Assembly: GCA_023386155.1 (NCBI GenBank)
Contig: JAEWKH010000050.1
Span: 1-17,422 of the forward strand
Source: Pseudomonadota bacterium
GTDB taxonomy: Bacteria > Pseudomonadota > Alphaproteobacteria > Rhizobiales > Beijerinckiaceae
Reading direction: 5' to 3'
Length of the DNA: 17,422 nt
Of the stretch, positions 7,011 to 15,261 are shown piece by piece. Each line of letters starts with the position of its first letter. Within the stretch, counting starts at the first letter, position 1. The notes under the pieces were generated by a model, which saw nothing but the letters and a program-made list of their open reading frames with translations, was not told where the DNA came from and did not search any database. The position numbers were made by a program, and so were the translations under genes.

Positions 7011-8207
7011 TCAACCCTGCATCAGCCGGGGTGCTCCGACGCGGGGAAGAACGCCCTCGCGCATCACGGTCCGGCGCAGGGGGCCGATATTGCTCAAGGC
7101 GAGGAGGCCGGCACCGCGCAGGAAATCGGTCGGGACCATGCCGGTCAGCAGCGTCCGGTTGAGGCCGTCCACGGCCGCCGTCCGCAGGCGGACGTCGAGG
7201 TCCCGGCTGCGCTGGTAGCGGGTCAGGGTCTCGTCCGAACCGGGCGAGTGCCCCTCGTCTCCCCCGTCGACGACGGCATCGCGCAGTGAAGCCACGTCCC
7301 GGAAGCCGAGATTGAGGCCCTGGGCTCCGATGGGCGGGAAAACGTGGGCCGCTTCGCCAACAAGCGCGAGGTTCCGCGACCAGTAGCGATGGACCGAGAG
7401 GCCGCTCATGGGCACCAGTCCGCGCGGGCCGTCGACACGCATGGCGCCGAGATGCGACTGCGCCTGCCGCTCGATGGCAAGGGCGAGCGCCGCATCGTCG
7501 AGACCCGACAGGCGCTCCGCCTCCTCCTTGCTCGTGACCCAGACGAGGCTCGAACGGCGGCCGGGCAGGGGCACCAGGGTGAAGGGGCCATGGCGGGTGT
7601 GGAACTCGGTCGAGGTTTCACGGTGCTCGCGGTCATGGGCCAGGATCACCGTGACGGCGGATTGCGGATAGGACCAGGTTCGGGTGCCGATGCCCGCGAC
7701 CTGGCGCAGCCTGGAGTTCCGTCCATCCGCCGCGACCACGAGGCCGGCGCGGACAGTGGTGCCGCCGGCCAGGGAGAGAGACGCTCCCGCGTCGTCCGTC
7801 GCGAAGCCGGTCGCGAATTCCGGGATCAGGGTCAGGCCCTCGCGGGAGCGCGCCGCCTCGGCGAGCGTCTCCACGAGAGCCACGTTCTCGATGTTCCAGC
7901 CGAAGGCGTCGAGGCCGATTTCCTCCGCCCGGAAGGATGCCGGCGGCGGGCGGAACAGGCTGCCCGTGTCGTCGATGATGCGCATGGTTTCGAGCGGAGC
8001 GGCGACGGACGACACCGCCGGCCAGACGCCGAGCGCTTCCAGGAAGCGGACCGAGCCGTTGAGCAGGGCGACCGTCCGTCCGTCGCGGCGGATATCGAGG
8101 GCACCGATGAGGACGGTCCTGTAGCCGTCGCGGGCGAAGGCCAGCGCGGCGCTCAGGCCCACGGCTCCCGCCCCGACGACGGCGATGTCATAGGTCTTCT
8201 CGGTCAC
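7011..8207 (-). CDS. UbiH/UbiF/COQ6-type FAD-dependent monooxygenase
   Basis: This flavoprotein hydroxylase probably adds a ring hydroxyl during ubiquinone synthesis; alphaproteobacteria use several related enzymes (UbiH, UbiF, UbiL, UbiM) and I cannot say which. The 398-residue product begins with the FAD-binding Rossmann motif DIAVVGAGAVGLSAA (7-21). It has the second dinucleotide motif VVAADGRNSRLR (157-168) and the family signature GEAAHVFPPIGAQGLNLGFR (284-303). In that signature the usual GDAAH is GEAAH, so the flavin-ribityl-contacting Asp is Glu. The GTG at 8207 is chosen because GGAGGAAAG precedes it; a GTG at 8261 would add 18 polar residues and lacks a ribosome site. It is divergent from the importer operon and convergent with the AEC transporter gene. 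The long open frame on the opposite strand (7344-8300) is a shadow. Confidence 0.9.
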   Translation of the reverse strand: MTEKTYDIAVVGAGAVGLSAALAFARDGYRTVLIGALDIRRDGRTVALLNGSVRFLEALGVWPAVSSVAAPLETMRIIDDTGSLFRPPPASFRAEEIGLDAFGWNIENVALVETLAEAARSREGLTLIPEFATGFATDDAGASLSLAGGTTVRAGLVVAADGRNSRLRQVAGIGTRTWSYPQSAVTVILAHDREHRETSTEFHTRHGPFTLVPLPGRRSSLVWVTSKEEAERLSGLDDAALALAIERQAQSHLGAMRVDGPRGLVPMSGLSVHRYWSRNLALVGEAAHVFPPIGAQGLNLGFRDVASLRDAVVDGGDEGHSPGSDETLTRYQRSRDLDVRLRTAAVDGLNRTLLTGMVPTDFLRGAGLLALSNIGPLRRTVMREGVLPRVGAPRLMQG

Positions 8208-8412
8208 GGGACTCTTTCCTCCACCAGATTGCGGACGGTTCGCGGACTCACAATAAACCACGGATTCGGCATTGCCGACCGGTGCGCCGCGTCCCTATGA
8301 TCGTTCCACAACGGAAGCGCGCACCCGTATGGCCCTTGCCAAGAGCCGCACGGGCCGTCATCCATGTGCAAAATCATAACCCGGCTGCAACCCTTAAGTC
8401 AGAGTCGCTTGT

Positions 8413-9960
8413 GTGAAGCCAGACGTATCATCATCGGGGCCACCCCTCGTCGAACTTCAAGGGATCAGCAAGCGCTATGGCGACCTTCTCGCCAATGACG
8501 GAATCGATCTGGCCATCGAGCCGGGCGAGATCCACGCCCTCCTGGGCGAGAACGGGGCGGGCAAGTCGACCCTGGTCAAGATTCTCTACGGCGTCATCGA
8601 GCCGAGCGCCGGGGAGATCCGATGGGAGGGACGGCCGGTTTCCATCGGCTCTCCGGTCGAGGCGCGGAATCTCGGCCTCGGAATGGTATTCCAGCACTTC
8701 TCTCTGTTCGACGAACTGACCGTCGCCGAGAATATCGCCGTGGCGCTGTCCGGCGACTGGACCCTGTCCACGGTTCGCAGCAAGCTCGGCGAGATCAGCC
8801 GGACCTACGGTCTGGCGCTGGATGCCGACCGTGCGGTCTGGACGCTGTCGGCCGGCGAGCGGCAGCGCATCGAGATCGTCCGCTGCCTTCTCCAGAATCC
8901 GAGACTGCTGATCCTCGACGAACCGACCTCGGTTCTCACGCCTCAGGAGGCCGAGCATCTCTTCACCACCCTGGACCGGCTCTCGGCCGAGGGCTGTTCC
9001 ATCCTCTACATCTCCCACAAGCTGGAGGAGGTGCGCCGCCTCTGTCGCCGCGCCACGATCCTGCGGGCCGGGCGCGTGGTCGCCACCATCGATCCACGGG
9101 CGAAAAGCGCCCGCGAAATCGCCGCGCTGATGGTCGGCAACGAGGTCGGCGAGGTCCGGACCGACGCGCCGCATCATGTTCACGGCGAGATGCTCAAGGT
9201 CTCGCACCTGTCCATGCCGCCGGCGGGGCTGCACGGGCAGGCCCTGCGCAACATCGATCTCGTGGCCCGGGCCGGCGAGGTCGTGGGCATCGCCGGCGTC
9301 GCGGGCAACGGGCAGAGCGAGCTGTTCGCCGCCTTGTCCGGCGAGCGGCTGGCGGATCGGGCGGATGCCATCGTCATCACTGGGCGACCGTCCGGTACCG
9401 CCGGCATCGACGCCAGGCGACGTCTCGGCGCTGCCTTCGTGCCCGAGGAGCGGCTGGGCCATGCGGCGGCACCGACCCATCGCCTCAGCGAGAACACCCT
9501 GATCTCCCACGCGGCCGCAGAGGTGAGCCGCTCCGGCTTCATCCTCGTCAACGCGGCCAAGCGCCTGGCTCGATCGATCGTTCAGAGCTTCGACGTGCGC
9601 ACGCCCGAGGGCGATCCGCAGGCGCGCAAGCTCTCCGGCGGCAACCTGCAGAAATTCGTGATCGGCCGCGAGATCATCCGCAGGCCGAAGCTGCTCATCG
9701 TCGACCAGCCGACCTGGGGCGTGGATGCGGGCGCGGCGCGCCTGATCCGCCAGGCTCTCGTCGATCTCGCCCGCGCGGGCAGCGCCGTCGTCATCGTCAG
9801 CCAGGATCTCGACGAGCTGTTCGAGGTGGCCGACCGGATGGCCGTCATTCACCAGGGCTATCTGAGCCCGCTGAAGCCCGTCGGCGAATGGACCAGGGAG
9901 GCCGTCGGCCTCGAAATGCTCGGTGTCGCCCAAGCCCAGGGGGGCGCCCATGCGCTTTGA
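8413..9960 (+). CDS. ABC importer ATPase, duplicated, purine-nucleoside/BMP type (YufO/NupO-like)
   Basis: This 515-residue cytoplasmic protein holds two ATP-binding domains in one chain, the layout used by sugar and nucleoside importers. Domain 1 has Walker A GENGAGKST (45-53), Q-loop VFQHFSLF, a slightly altered signature LSAGE (145-149, usually LSGGE) and Walker B LLILDEP (165-171). Domain 2 has a degenerate Walker A GVAGNGQSE (295-303), signature LSGGN and LLIVDQPTWGVD, all typical of the second half in the YufO/NupO/RbsA group, where it hydrolyses ATP poorly. The GTG at 8413 is used; no strong ribosome site precedes it. It is the first gene of the importer operon, and its last 11 bases overlap the next gene. 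The minus-strand open frame at 8431-10077 is a GC-rich shadow. Confidence 0.95.
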   Translation: MKPDVSSSGPPLVELQGISKRYGDLLANDGIDLAIEPGEIHALLGENGAGKSTLVKILYGVIEPSAGEIRWEGRPVSIGSPVEARNLGLGMVFQHFSLFDELTVAENIAVALSGDWTLSTVRSKLGEISRTYGLALDADRAVWTLSAGERQRIEIVRCLLQNPRLLILDEPTSVLTPQEAEHLFTTLDRLSAEGCSILYISHKLEEVRRLCRRATILRAGRVVATIDPRAKSAREIAALMVGNEVGEVRTDAPHHVHGEMLKVSHLSMPPAGLHGQALRNIDLVARAGEVVGIAGVAGNGQSELFAALSGERLADRADAIVITGRPSGTAGIDARRRLGAAFVPEERLGHAAAPTHRLSENTLISHAAAEVSRSGFILVNAAKRLARSIVQSFDVRTPEGDPQARKLSGGNLQKFVIGREIIRRPKLLIVDQPTWGVDAGAARLIRQALVDLARAGSAVVIVSQDLDELFEVADRMAVIHQGYLSPLKPVGEWTREAVGLEMLGVAQAQGGAHAL

Positions 9961-11026
9961 GCTGACGCCCCGTGCGAGCGTCTCGCCGGTCATGCGGGCG
10001 CTTGCGCCCGTTGCCGCCTTCGTGACCGCCTTCCTGATCGCGGGCTTCGTCATCTGGCTGATGGGGCGCTCGCCCATCGACGCCTTCGACGTCTATGTGC
10101 TCCAGCCCTTGAGCGATCCCTGGTCCCTCCAGGAGCTTCTCGTCAAGGCGACGCCGCTGGCACTCATTGCCATCGGCCTGTCCTATTGCTTCCGGGCCAA
10201 TCTCTGGAACATCGGCGCGGAGGGCCAGTACGTGATCGGCGCCGTGCTCGGGAGCTGGCTTGCCCTCAAGACCCATGGGACTGAGGCCGGGGCCTGGGTC
10301 CTGCCGCTCATGCTCCTGCTCGGAATCATCGGCGGAGCGCTCTACGGCTTGATCCCGGCCTTCCTGAAGACGCGGTTCGGGGTCAACGAGATCCTGACCA
10401 GTCTCATGCTGGTCTATGTGGCGCAGCTGGTTCTCGATTATCTGGTCCGCGGCCCCTGGCGCGATCCCAAGGGCTTCAACTTCCCGCAATCGGTGACCTT
10501 CGATCCGGCCGCGACGCTGCATCCGGTGCTCGAAGGGGGGCGCGTCCATCTCGGCACCGTCTTCGCCCTCATCGCGGTCCTGGTGACCGCCGTGGTCCTC
10601 GGCCGGACGCTCTTCGGCTACCGGCTCAAGCTGACCGGCGATGCGCCCCGTGCGGCGCGGTTCGCGGGCTTCAGCTCCAAGGCGACCACCATGGCGGTCT
10701 TCGCGATCTCGGGCGGATTGGCGGGGCTGGCGGGCATTTCCGAGGTTTCGGGCCAGATCGGCCAGCTCCAGCCGTCGATCTCGCCCGGCTACGGCTTCAC
10801 GGCCATCACGGTGGCGTTCCTGGGGCGTCTCAACCCCATCGGCATCCTGGTTGCGGCCCTCGTCGTCGCGCTGACCTTCATCGGCGGCGAGAGCGCCCAG
10901 ATTCTCTTGAAGCTTCCGCTCGATCTCACCCAGGCCTTCCAGGGCATCCTGCTGCTCTGCGTGCTGGCGGCCGACGCGCTGGTGAGCTACCGCATTCGTT
11001 TCGTCACACGGGGAGGGGGCAAGTGA
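9950..11026 (+). CDS. ABC importer permease 1 (YufP/NupP-like, BPD_transp_2)
   Basis: This 358-residue inner-membrane permease forms one half of the importer channel. After a short N-terminal tail come roughly eight to ten hydrophobic segments. Family hallmarks are NLWNIGAEGQYVIGA (84-98) after the first helices, FGVNEILTSLML in the coupling region, and the late segment GYGFTAITVAFLGRLNPIGI, which is characteristic of nucleoside-type permeases partnered with BMP binding proteins. The ATG at 9950 overlaps the ATPase stop (shared bases 9950-9960), the usual arrangement for translational coupling; an ATG-equivalent at 9923 lies deep inside the previous gene and is less likely. The next permease starts within its stop codon. 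Confidence 0.94.
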   Translation: MRFELTPRASVSPVMRALAPVAAFVTAFLIAGFVIWLMGRSPIDAFDVYVLQPLSDPWSLQELLVKATPLALIAIGLSYCFRANLWNIGAEGQYVIGAVLGSWLALKTHGTEAGAWVLPLMLLLGIIGGALYGLIPAFLKTRFGVNEILTSLMLVYVAQLVLDYLVRGPWRDPKGFNFPQSVTFDPAATLHPVLEGGRVHLGTVFALIAVLVTAVVLGRTLFGYRLKLTGDAPRAARFAGFSSKATTMAVFAISGGLAGLAGISEVSGQIGQLQPSISPGYGFTAITVAFLGRLNPIGILVAALVVALTFIGGESAQILLKLPLDLTQAFQGILLLCVLAADALVSYRIRFVTRGGGK

Positions 11027-11940
11027 CCACTTTCGAGGCCATCCTTCTCACCATCGTCACCGCTTCCACGCCTCTGCTGATCGCGGCCCTGGGAGAGCTG
11101 GTGGCGGAACGGGCCGGCGTGCTGAACCTCGGCGTCGAGGGCATGATGGCGATGGGAGCCGCCTGCAGCTTCGGCGCCGCCGTCACCTTCGACTCGACGC
11201 TCCTCGGCGTCGCCGCCGGAATGCTGGCCGGCGCCCTGATGGCCGCCCTGTTCGCCCTCGTGGTGCTGGGCTTTGCCGCGAACCAGGTCGGATCCGGCCT
11301 CGCGCTGACGATCTTCGGCCTCGGCCTGTCGGGCCTGATCGGCGCGCCCTTCGTCGGCGCGCGGCGCGATCCCGTCGCGCATATCGACATTCCCGTCCTG
11401 AGCGATATCCCCATGATCGGGCGCCTGTTTTTTGAGCAGGACCCCTTCGTCTACGCCTCGATCGCGCTCACCATCCTGGTGGCGCTCTATCTCACCCGGA
11501 CCCGTTCCGGCCTGACCCTGCGCTCCATCGGGGAGAACCATACCTCGGCCAATGCGCTCGGCCTGCCGGTCTGGAGGGTGCGCTTCTGGGCCATCATCTT
11601 CGGCGGCGCCTGCGCCGGATTGGCCGGTGCGTATCTCGCCCTGGTCTATACCCGGTTCTGGTCCCCCGGGATGACGGCCGGGCGCGGCTGGATCGCCCTG
11701 GCGCTCGTCGTCTTCGCCGCGTGGCGGCCGGGCTGGGTGCTGGTCGGGGCCTACATCTTCGGCGGCGCGACGGTGCTGCAGCTTCACGCTCAGGCGGCCC
11801 AGTTCGGCGTGCCGTCCCAGCTGCTCTCGGCGGTGCCGTATCTCGCGACGATCATCGCGCTGCTGCTCCTGTCCCTGCGCCACGGCAGGGCCATCGGAGC
11901 GCCCGGTTCCCTGGGTACCCCGTTCGTGCCTGACCGGTAG
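11023..11940 (+). CDS. ABC importer permease 2 (YufQ/NupQ-like, BPD_transp_2)
   Basis: The second channel subunit has 305 residues and about eight hydrophobic segments. The N-terminal signature ELVAERAGVLNLGVEGMM (25-42) is the near-invariant mark of this permease subfamily; later segments include RSIGENHTSANALGLPVWRVR, the cytoplasmic coupling region, and GRGWIALALVVFAAWRPGW. It starts with GTG in a four-base GTGA overlap with the preceding stop, which ties its translation to permease 1. The binding-protein gene follows after 103 bases, a gap long enough for a separate promoter that could raise binding-protein production. No clear promoter is visible there. Confidence 0.94.
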   Translation: MTTFEAILLTIVTASTPLLIAALGELVAERAGVLNLGVEGMMAMGAACSFGAAVTFDSTLLGVAAGMLAGALMAALFALVVLGFAANQVGSGLALTIFGLGLSGLIGAPFVGARRDPVAHIDIPVLSDIPMIGRLFFEQDPFVYASIALTILVALYLTRTRSGLTLRSIGENHTSANALGLPVWRVRFWAIIFGGACAGLAGAYLALVYTRFWSPGMTAGRGWIALALVVFAAWRPGWVLVGAYIFGGATVLQLHAQAAQFGVPSQLLSAVPYLATIIALLLLSLRHGRAIGAPGSLGTPFVPDR

Positions 11941-12043
11941 GCAAAGAGGTGTTAATCTGACCAAAGTGCAGGCAGAGGAATTCTTGCCAGAAGCCTTCAG
12001 ACCTGCGACGGAATGTTTGAAATCCAACCTCGAGGGAACGAGC

Positions 12044-13126
12044 ATGTTTTCAGGGAAAGTCTTTGGGGCCGTGGCGGGGGCGACGGTCCTGGCGCTGTCG
12101 GCGACAGGAGCATTCGCCCAGGCGAAGGACAAGATCAAGGTCGGCTTTATCTATGTGGGGCCGATCGGCGACCACGGCTGGAGCTACCAGCACGATCAGG
12201 GCCGTCTGGCCATCGAGAAGGCCTTTCCGGGCAAGGTGACGACCACCTATGTCGAGAGCGTCCCGGAAGCCGATTCCGAGCGCGCCATTGAGCAGCTCGC
12301 CCGTACCGGCCATGACCTGATCTTCACGACCTCCTTCGGCTTCATGGAGCCGACCGTGAAGGTCGCCAAGAAGTACCCGAACATCAAGTTCGAGCACGCC
12401 ACCGGCTTCAAGCGCGCCCCGAACCTCTCGACCTATGCGGCGAAGTTCCACGAAGGCCGCTACATCATCGGCAAGATCGCCGGCAAGATGACCAAGTCGA
12501 ACACCATCGGCTATGTGGGCGCATTCCCGATCCCGGAAGTGATCGCAGGCATCAACGCGTTCTATCTCGGTGCCCAGTCGGTGAACCCGGACGTCAAGAT
12601 CAAGATCGTGTTCGCCAACACCTGGTATGACCCGGCGAAGGAAGGCGATGCCGCCAAGGCGCTGCTCGACCAGGGCGTGGACATGCTGGCTCAGCACACG
12701 GACAGCCCGGCGCCGATCCAGGCCGCCGAGGCGCGCGGCAAGTTCGGCTTCGGCCAGGCTTCCGACATGGAGCGCTTCGCCCCGAAAGCCCAGCTCACCG
12801 CCATCGTCGACAACTGGTCCGACTACTACGTCGCCCGCGCCAAGGCGGTTCTCGACGGCACCTGGAAGTCCGAGGACACCTGGGGTGGCCTCAACGCCCA
12901 CATGGTCGTGATGTCCCCGTACAAGAACATGCCCGACGACGTGAAGAAGCTGGCCGAGGAGACCGAGGCCGCCATCAAGTCCGGACAGCTCAACCCCTTC
13001 AAGTGCCCGATCGTCGGTCAGGACGGCAAGGAGATCGAGTGCAAGGGCAACGGCGCGCTCTCCGACGAGCAGGTTCTCGGCATGAACTTCTACGTGAAGG
13101 GCATCGACGACAAGATCCCGCAATAA
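12044..13126 (+). CDS. BMP-family periplasmic binding protein (nucleoside-type ABC importer)
   Basis: This 360-residue substrate-binding protein of the basic membrane protein (BmpA/PnrA/Med) family delivers its ligand to the permeases encoded just upstream. A signal peptide (1 to about 25, ending TGAFA) lacks a lipobox cysteine, so the protein should be free in the periplasm. The mature part begins KIKVGFIYVGPIGDHGWSYQ (30-49), including the conserved G-D-x-G-W ligand-loop, and continues with LIFTTSFGFM, KFEHATG, EGRYIIGKIAG, YVGAFPIPEV, GINAFYLGAQ, and GQASDM. Studied relatives bind purine nucleosides, but some bind other ligands, so the substrate is an inference. The ATG at 12044 has GAGGGAA upstream and opens the signal peptide; an in-frame ATG at 11966 would add 26 polar residues. 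A terminator follows the stop. Confidence 0.94.
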   Translation: MFSGKVFGAVAGATVLALSATGAFAQAKDKIKVGFIYVGPIGDHGWSYQHDQGRLAIEKAFPGKVTTTYVESVPEADSERAIEQLARTGHDLIFTTSFGFMEPTVKVAKKYPNIKFEHATGFKRAPNLSTYAAKFHEGRYIIGKIAGKMTKSNTIGYVGAFPIPEVIAGINAFYLGAQSVNPDVKIKIVFANTWYDPAKEGDAAKALLDQGVDMLAQHTDSPAPIQAAEARGKFGFGQASDMERFAPKAQLTAIVDNWSDYYVARAKAVLDGTWKSEDTWGGLNAHMVVMSPYKNMPDDVKKLAEETEAAIKSGQLNPFKCPIVGQDGKEIECKGNGALSDEQVLGMNFYVKGIDDKIPQ

Positions 13127-13145
13127 GCGGTCGCATATCGCGTCG

Positions 13146-13181
13146 AAGGGGGCAGTCGGGGAACCGGCTGCCCTTTTCCTT
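13146..13181 (+). terminator. Rho-independent terminator of the BMP importer operon
   Basis: A ten-pair stem (13150-13159 with 13164-13173, one G-T wobble) closes a GGAA tetraloop. It is preceded by AAGG and followed by TTTTCCTT, 23 bases after the binding-protein stop. It separates the importer operon from pncA. Confidence 0.9.
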
Positions 13182-13221
13182 GCGATCTTTCTATTCATCA
13201 TCACGTATTCGGAGATGGCGC

Positions 13222-13872
13222 ATGGCCGAACGGATGACGATCGAGCCGGGTGAGACCGACATCCTCATCGTCGTGGATGTTCAGAACGACTTCCTGCCGG
13301 GCGGGGCCCTCGCGGTGCCGGACGGCGACGCGGTGATCGAGCCCATCAACCGGCTCGCGAAGGTCTTCCCGCATGTGGTGCTGACGCAGGACTGGCATCC
13401 GGAAGGCCATGCCTCCTTTGCCTCGAGCCATTCCGCCAGGCAGCCCTTCGAGACGACCGAGCTGCATTACGGTCCCCAGGTGCTCTGGCCGGACCATTGC
13501 GTGCAGGGCACGCCCGGCGCCGAGATCGCCCGCGAGCTCGATATTCCGCACGCGCAGCTCGTCATCCGCAAAGGCTACAATGCGGGGATCGACAGCTATT
13601 CCGGCTTCAAGGAGGCGGACCGGCAAACCTCGACCGGGCTTGCAGGCTACCTGAAGGAGCGCGGCTTCCGCCGGGTCTTCTGCGCCGGGCTCGCCCTGGA
13701 TTTCTGCGTCGCCTGGACGGCGCTCGACGCGGCCGAGGCCGGATTCGAGACCTACCTGATCGAGGACGCGTCGCGGGCCATCGATACGGACGGATCGCTC
13801 GAGCAGGCTTGGCGGGATCTGGAAGCGGCCGGTGTTCGGACGATCAGGAGCGGGCAGATCGCCGGCGCTTGA
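13222..13872 (+). CDS. pncA: Nicotinamidase PncA
   Basis: PncA hydrolyses nicotinamide to nicotinate and ammonia in the NAD salvage pathway. The 216-residue product is close to E. coli PncA (213). All catalytic and metal residues can be placed: Asp19 in VVDVQNDF, Lys117 in VIRKGYN, Cys162 in ALDFCVAWTALDA, and metal ligands Asp57, His59 and His63 in TQDWHPEGHASF. The oxyanion region and FCAGLALD also fit. The isochorismatase-like fold is expected throughout. The ATG at 13222 has GGAG 7 bases upstream; the frame is open further upstream to 13003, but that stretch overlaps the BMP gene. The importer terminator lies between, so pncA probably has its own promoter in 13182-13215, though none is clear. 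It converges on rimO. Confidence 0.95.
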   Translation: MAERMTIEPGETDILIVVDVQNDFLPGGALAVPDGDAVIEPINRLAKVFPHVVLTQDWHPEGHASFASSHSARQPFETTELHYGPQVLWPDHCVQGTPGAEIARELDIPHAQLVIRKGYNAGIDSYSGFKEADRQTSTGLAGYLKERGFRRVFCAGLALDFCVAWTALDAAEAGFETYLIEDASRAIDTDGSLEQAWRDLEAAGVRTIRSGQIAGA

Positions 13873-13880
13873 AACGTACG

Positions 13881-13919
13881 GTCATGCCCGGCCCTGGCCG
13901 GGACAAGCCCGGCCATGAC
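13881..13919. repeat. GTCATG...CATGAC nested palindrome between convergent genes
   Basis: The outer GTCATG (13881-13886) pairs with CATGAC (13914-13919). Inside, CCCGGCC (13887-13893) pairs with GGCCGGG (13896-13902). Repeats of the form GTCATGCCCGG...GGCATGAC are, from memory, very common between genes in alphaproteobacteria. It sits between the pncA and rimO stops and may act as a terminator for either, although no T-tract follows. Confidence 0.7.
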
Positions 13920-13944
13920 GACGTAGGGCGGCGTGAATCGGGGC

Positions 13945-15261
13945 TTACACCGCCGTCCCGTGCAGGTCGTACTCGTCCGAGCTCTCGATCGTCACGTTGA
14001 CGATCTCGCCCGGATTCAGCGGCTTCTTCGACGCCACATAGACGACGCCGTCGATCTCGGGGGCGTCGTATTTCGTGCGGCCGGTGGCGACGGTGGCGCC
14101 CTGTTCGTCGATGATGACCGGAAGGGTCTTGCCGACCTTGGCCTTCAGGATCCTGGCGCTGACCTTCTGCTGGGTCTGCATGAAGCGGTGCCAGCGCTCC
14201 TCCTTCACCTCCGGCGGAACGGCGCCGGCGATGTCGTTGGCGGGAGCGCCCTGGACCGGCTCGTACTGGAAGCAGCCCGCCCGGTCGATCCTGGCGTCCT
14301 TCAGCCATTGCATGAGGAAATCCACGTCCTCCTCGGTCTCGCCGGGGAAGCTGACGATGAAGGTCGAGCGGATGGCGAGATCCGGGCAGATTTCGCGCCA
14401 CTTGCGGATCCGCTCCAGGGTCTTCTCCTGGTTGCCGGGCCGACGCATGGCCTTGAGCACGCTCGGAGAGGCATGCTGGAAGGGGATATCGAGATAGGGG
14501 AGGATCTTGCCCTCCGCCATCAGGGGAATGACCTCGTCCACATGCGGGTAGGGGTAGACGTAGTGCATGCGCACCCACATGCCGAGCTCGCCCAGCTCCC
14601 TGGCGAGCTCGAAGAACCGGGTGCGGACCTCACGATCCTTCCACAAGCTCGGCTGGTACTTGATGTCCAGGCCGTAGGCGCTCGTGTCCTGCGAAATCAC
14701 CAGGAGTTCCTTGACCCCGGCCCTGGCAAGCTTCTCGGCCTCTCTCAGCACGTCCGCGATGGGGCGGCTGACGAGATCGCCGCGCAGCTTCGGGATGATG
14801 CAGAAGGAGCAGCGGTTGTTGCAGCCTTCCGAGATCTTCAGATAGGCGTAGTGACGGGGCGTCAGCTTCACGCCCTGGGGCGGCACAAGATCGACGAAGG
14901 GGTCGTGGGCCGGCGGCACGGCCTGGTGCACGGCCGAGACGACGGATTCGTAGGCCTGCGGGCCCGTGATCGCCAGGACGTTCGGGAATTGGTCGCGGAT
15001 CTGCTCGGGCTCGGCGCCCATGCAGCCGGTGACGATGACCTTGCCGTTCTCCGCCATGGCCTCGCCGATGGCCTCCAGGGACTCGGCCTTGGCGCTGTCC
15101 AGGAAGCCGCAGGTGTTGACGATCACCACATCGGCCCCGTCATGCTCCTTGGTCAGCTGGTAGCCCTGGGCGCGGAGCTGAGTGATGATGCGCTCGGAAT
15201 CGACCAGCGCCTTCGGGCAGCCGAGGGATACGAACGAGACTTTCGGCGCGGGAGCATTCAT
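13945..15261 (-). CDS. rimO: Ribosomal protein S12 methylthiotransferase RimO
   Basis: RimO is a radical-SAM enzyme that methylthiolates an aspartate of ribosomal protein S12. The 438-residue product matches the family (E. coli 441). The N-terminal UPF0004 domain has the three cysteines for the auxiliary iron-sulfur cluster: Cys15 (SLGCPKALVD), Cys51 (VNTCGF) and Cys80 (VTGCMG). The radical-SAM CxxxCxxC motif is Cys147, Cys151 and Cys154 (EGCNNRCSFC). The S-x-G-C-P-K-x-x-V-D start and IIPKLRG are typical of RimO rather than MiaB. A C-terminal TRAM domain (about 372-432) ends the protein. The ATG at 15259-15261 is preceded by GGAAG. It stands alone, upstream of a repeat-rich stretch, and converges on pncA. 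Confidence 0.97.
   Translation of the reverse strand: MNAPAPKVSFVSLGCPKALVDSERIITQLRAQGYQLTKEHDGADVVIVNTCGFLDSAKAESLEAIGEAMAENGKVIVTGCMGAEPEQIRDQFPNVLAITGPQAYESVVSAVHQAVPPAHDPFVDLVPPQGVKLTPRHYAYLKISEGCNNRCSFCIIPKLRGDLVSRPIADVLREAEKLARAGVKELLVISQDTSAYGLDIKYQPSLWKDREVRTRFFELARELGELGMWVRMHYVYPYPHVDEVIPLMAEGKILPYLDIPFQHASPSVLKAMRRPGNQEKTLERIRKWREICPDLAIRSTFIVSFPGETEEDVDFLMQWLKDARIDRAGCFQYEPVQGAPANDIAGAVPPEVKEERWHRFMQTQQKVSARILKAKVGKTLPVIIDEQGATVATGRTKYDAPEIDGVVYVASKKPLNPGEIVNVTIESSDEYDLHGTAV

Noticed and set aside
8208..8412. A purine riboswitch or clear promoter ahead of the nucleoside importer
   Set aside because: I found neither the conserved three-way junction core nor convincing -35/-10 boxes in this divergent intergenic region.
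8431..10077. 548-residue minus-strand open frame opposite the importer ATPase
   Set aside because: The plus strand encodes all expected ABC motifs; the antisense product has shadow-like composition.
12050..13204. 384-residue minus-strand open frame opposite the BMP-binding protein
   Set aside because: Antisense to a well-recognised gene with signal peptide and conserved motifs.
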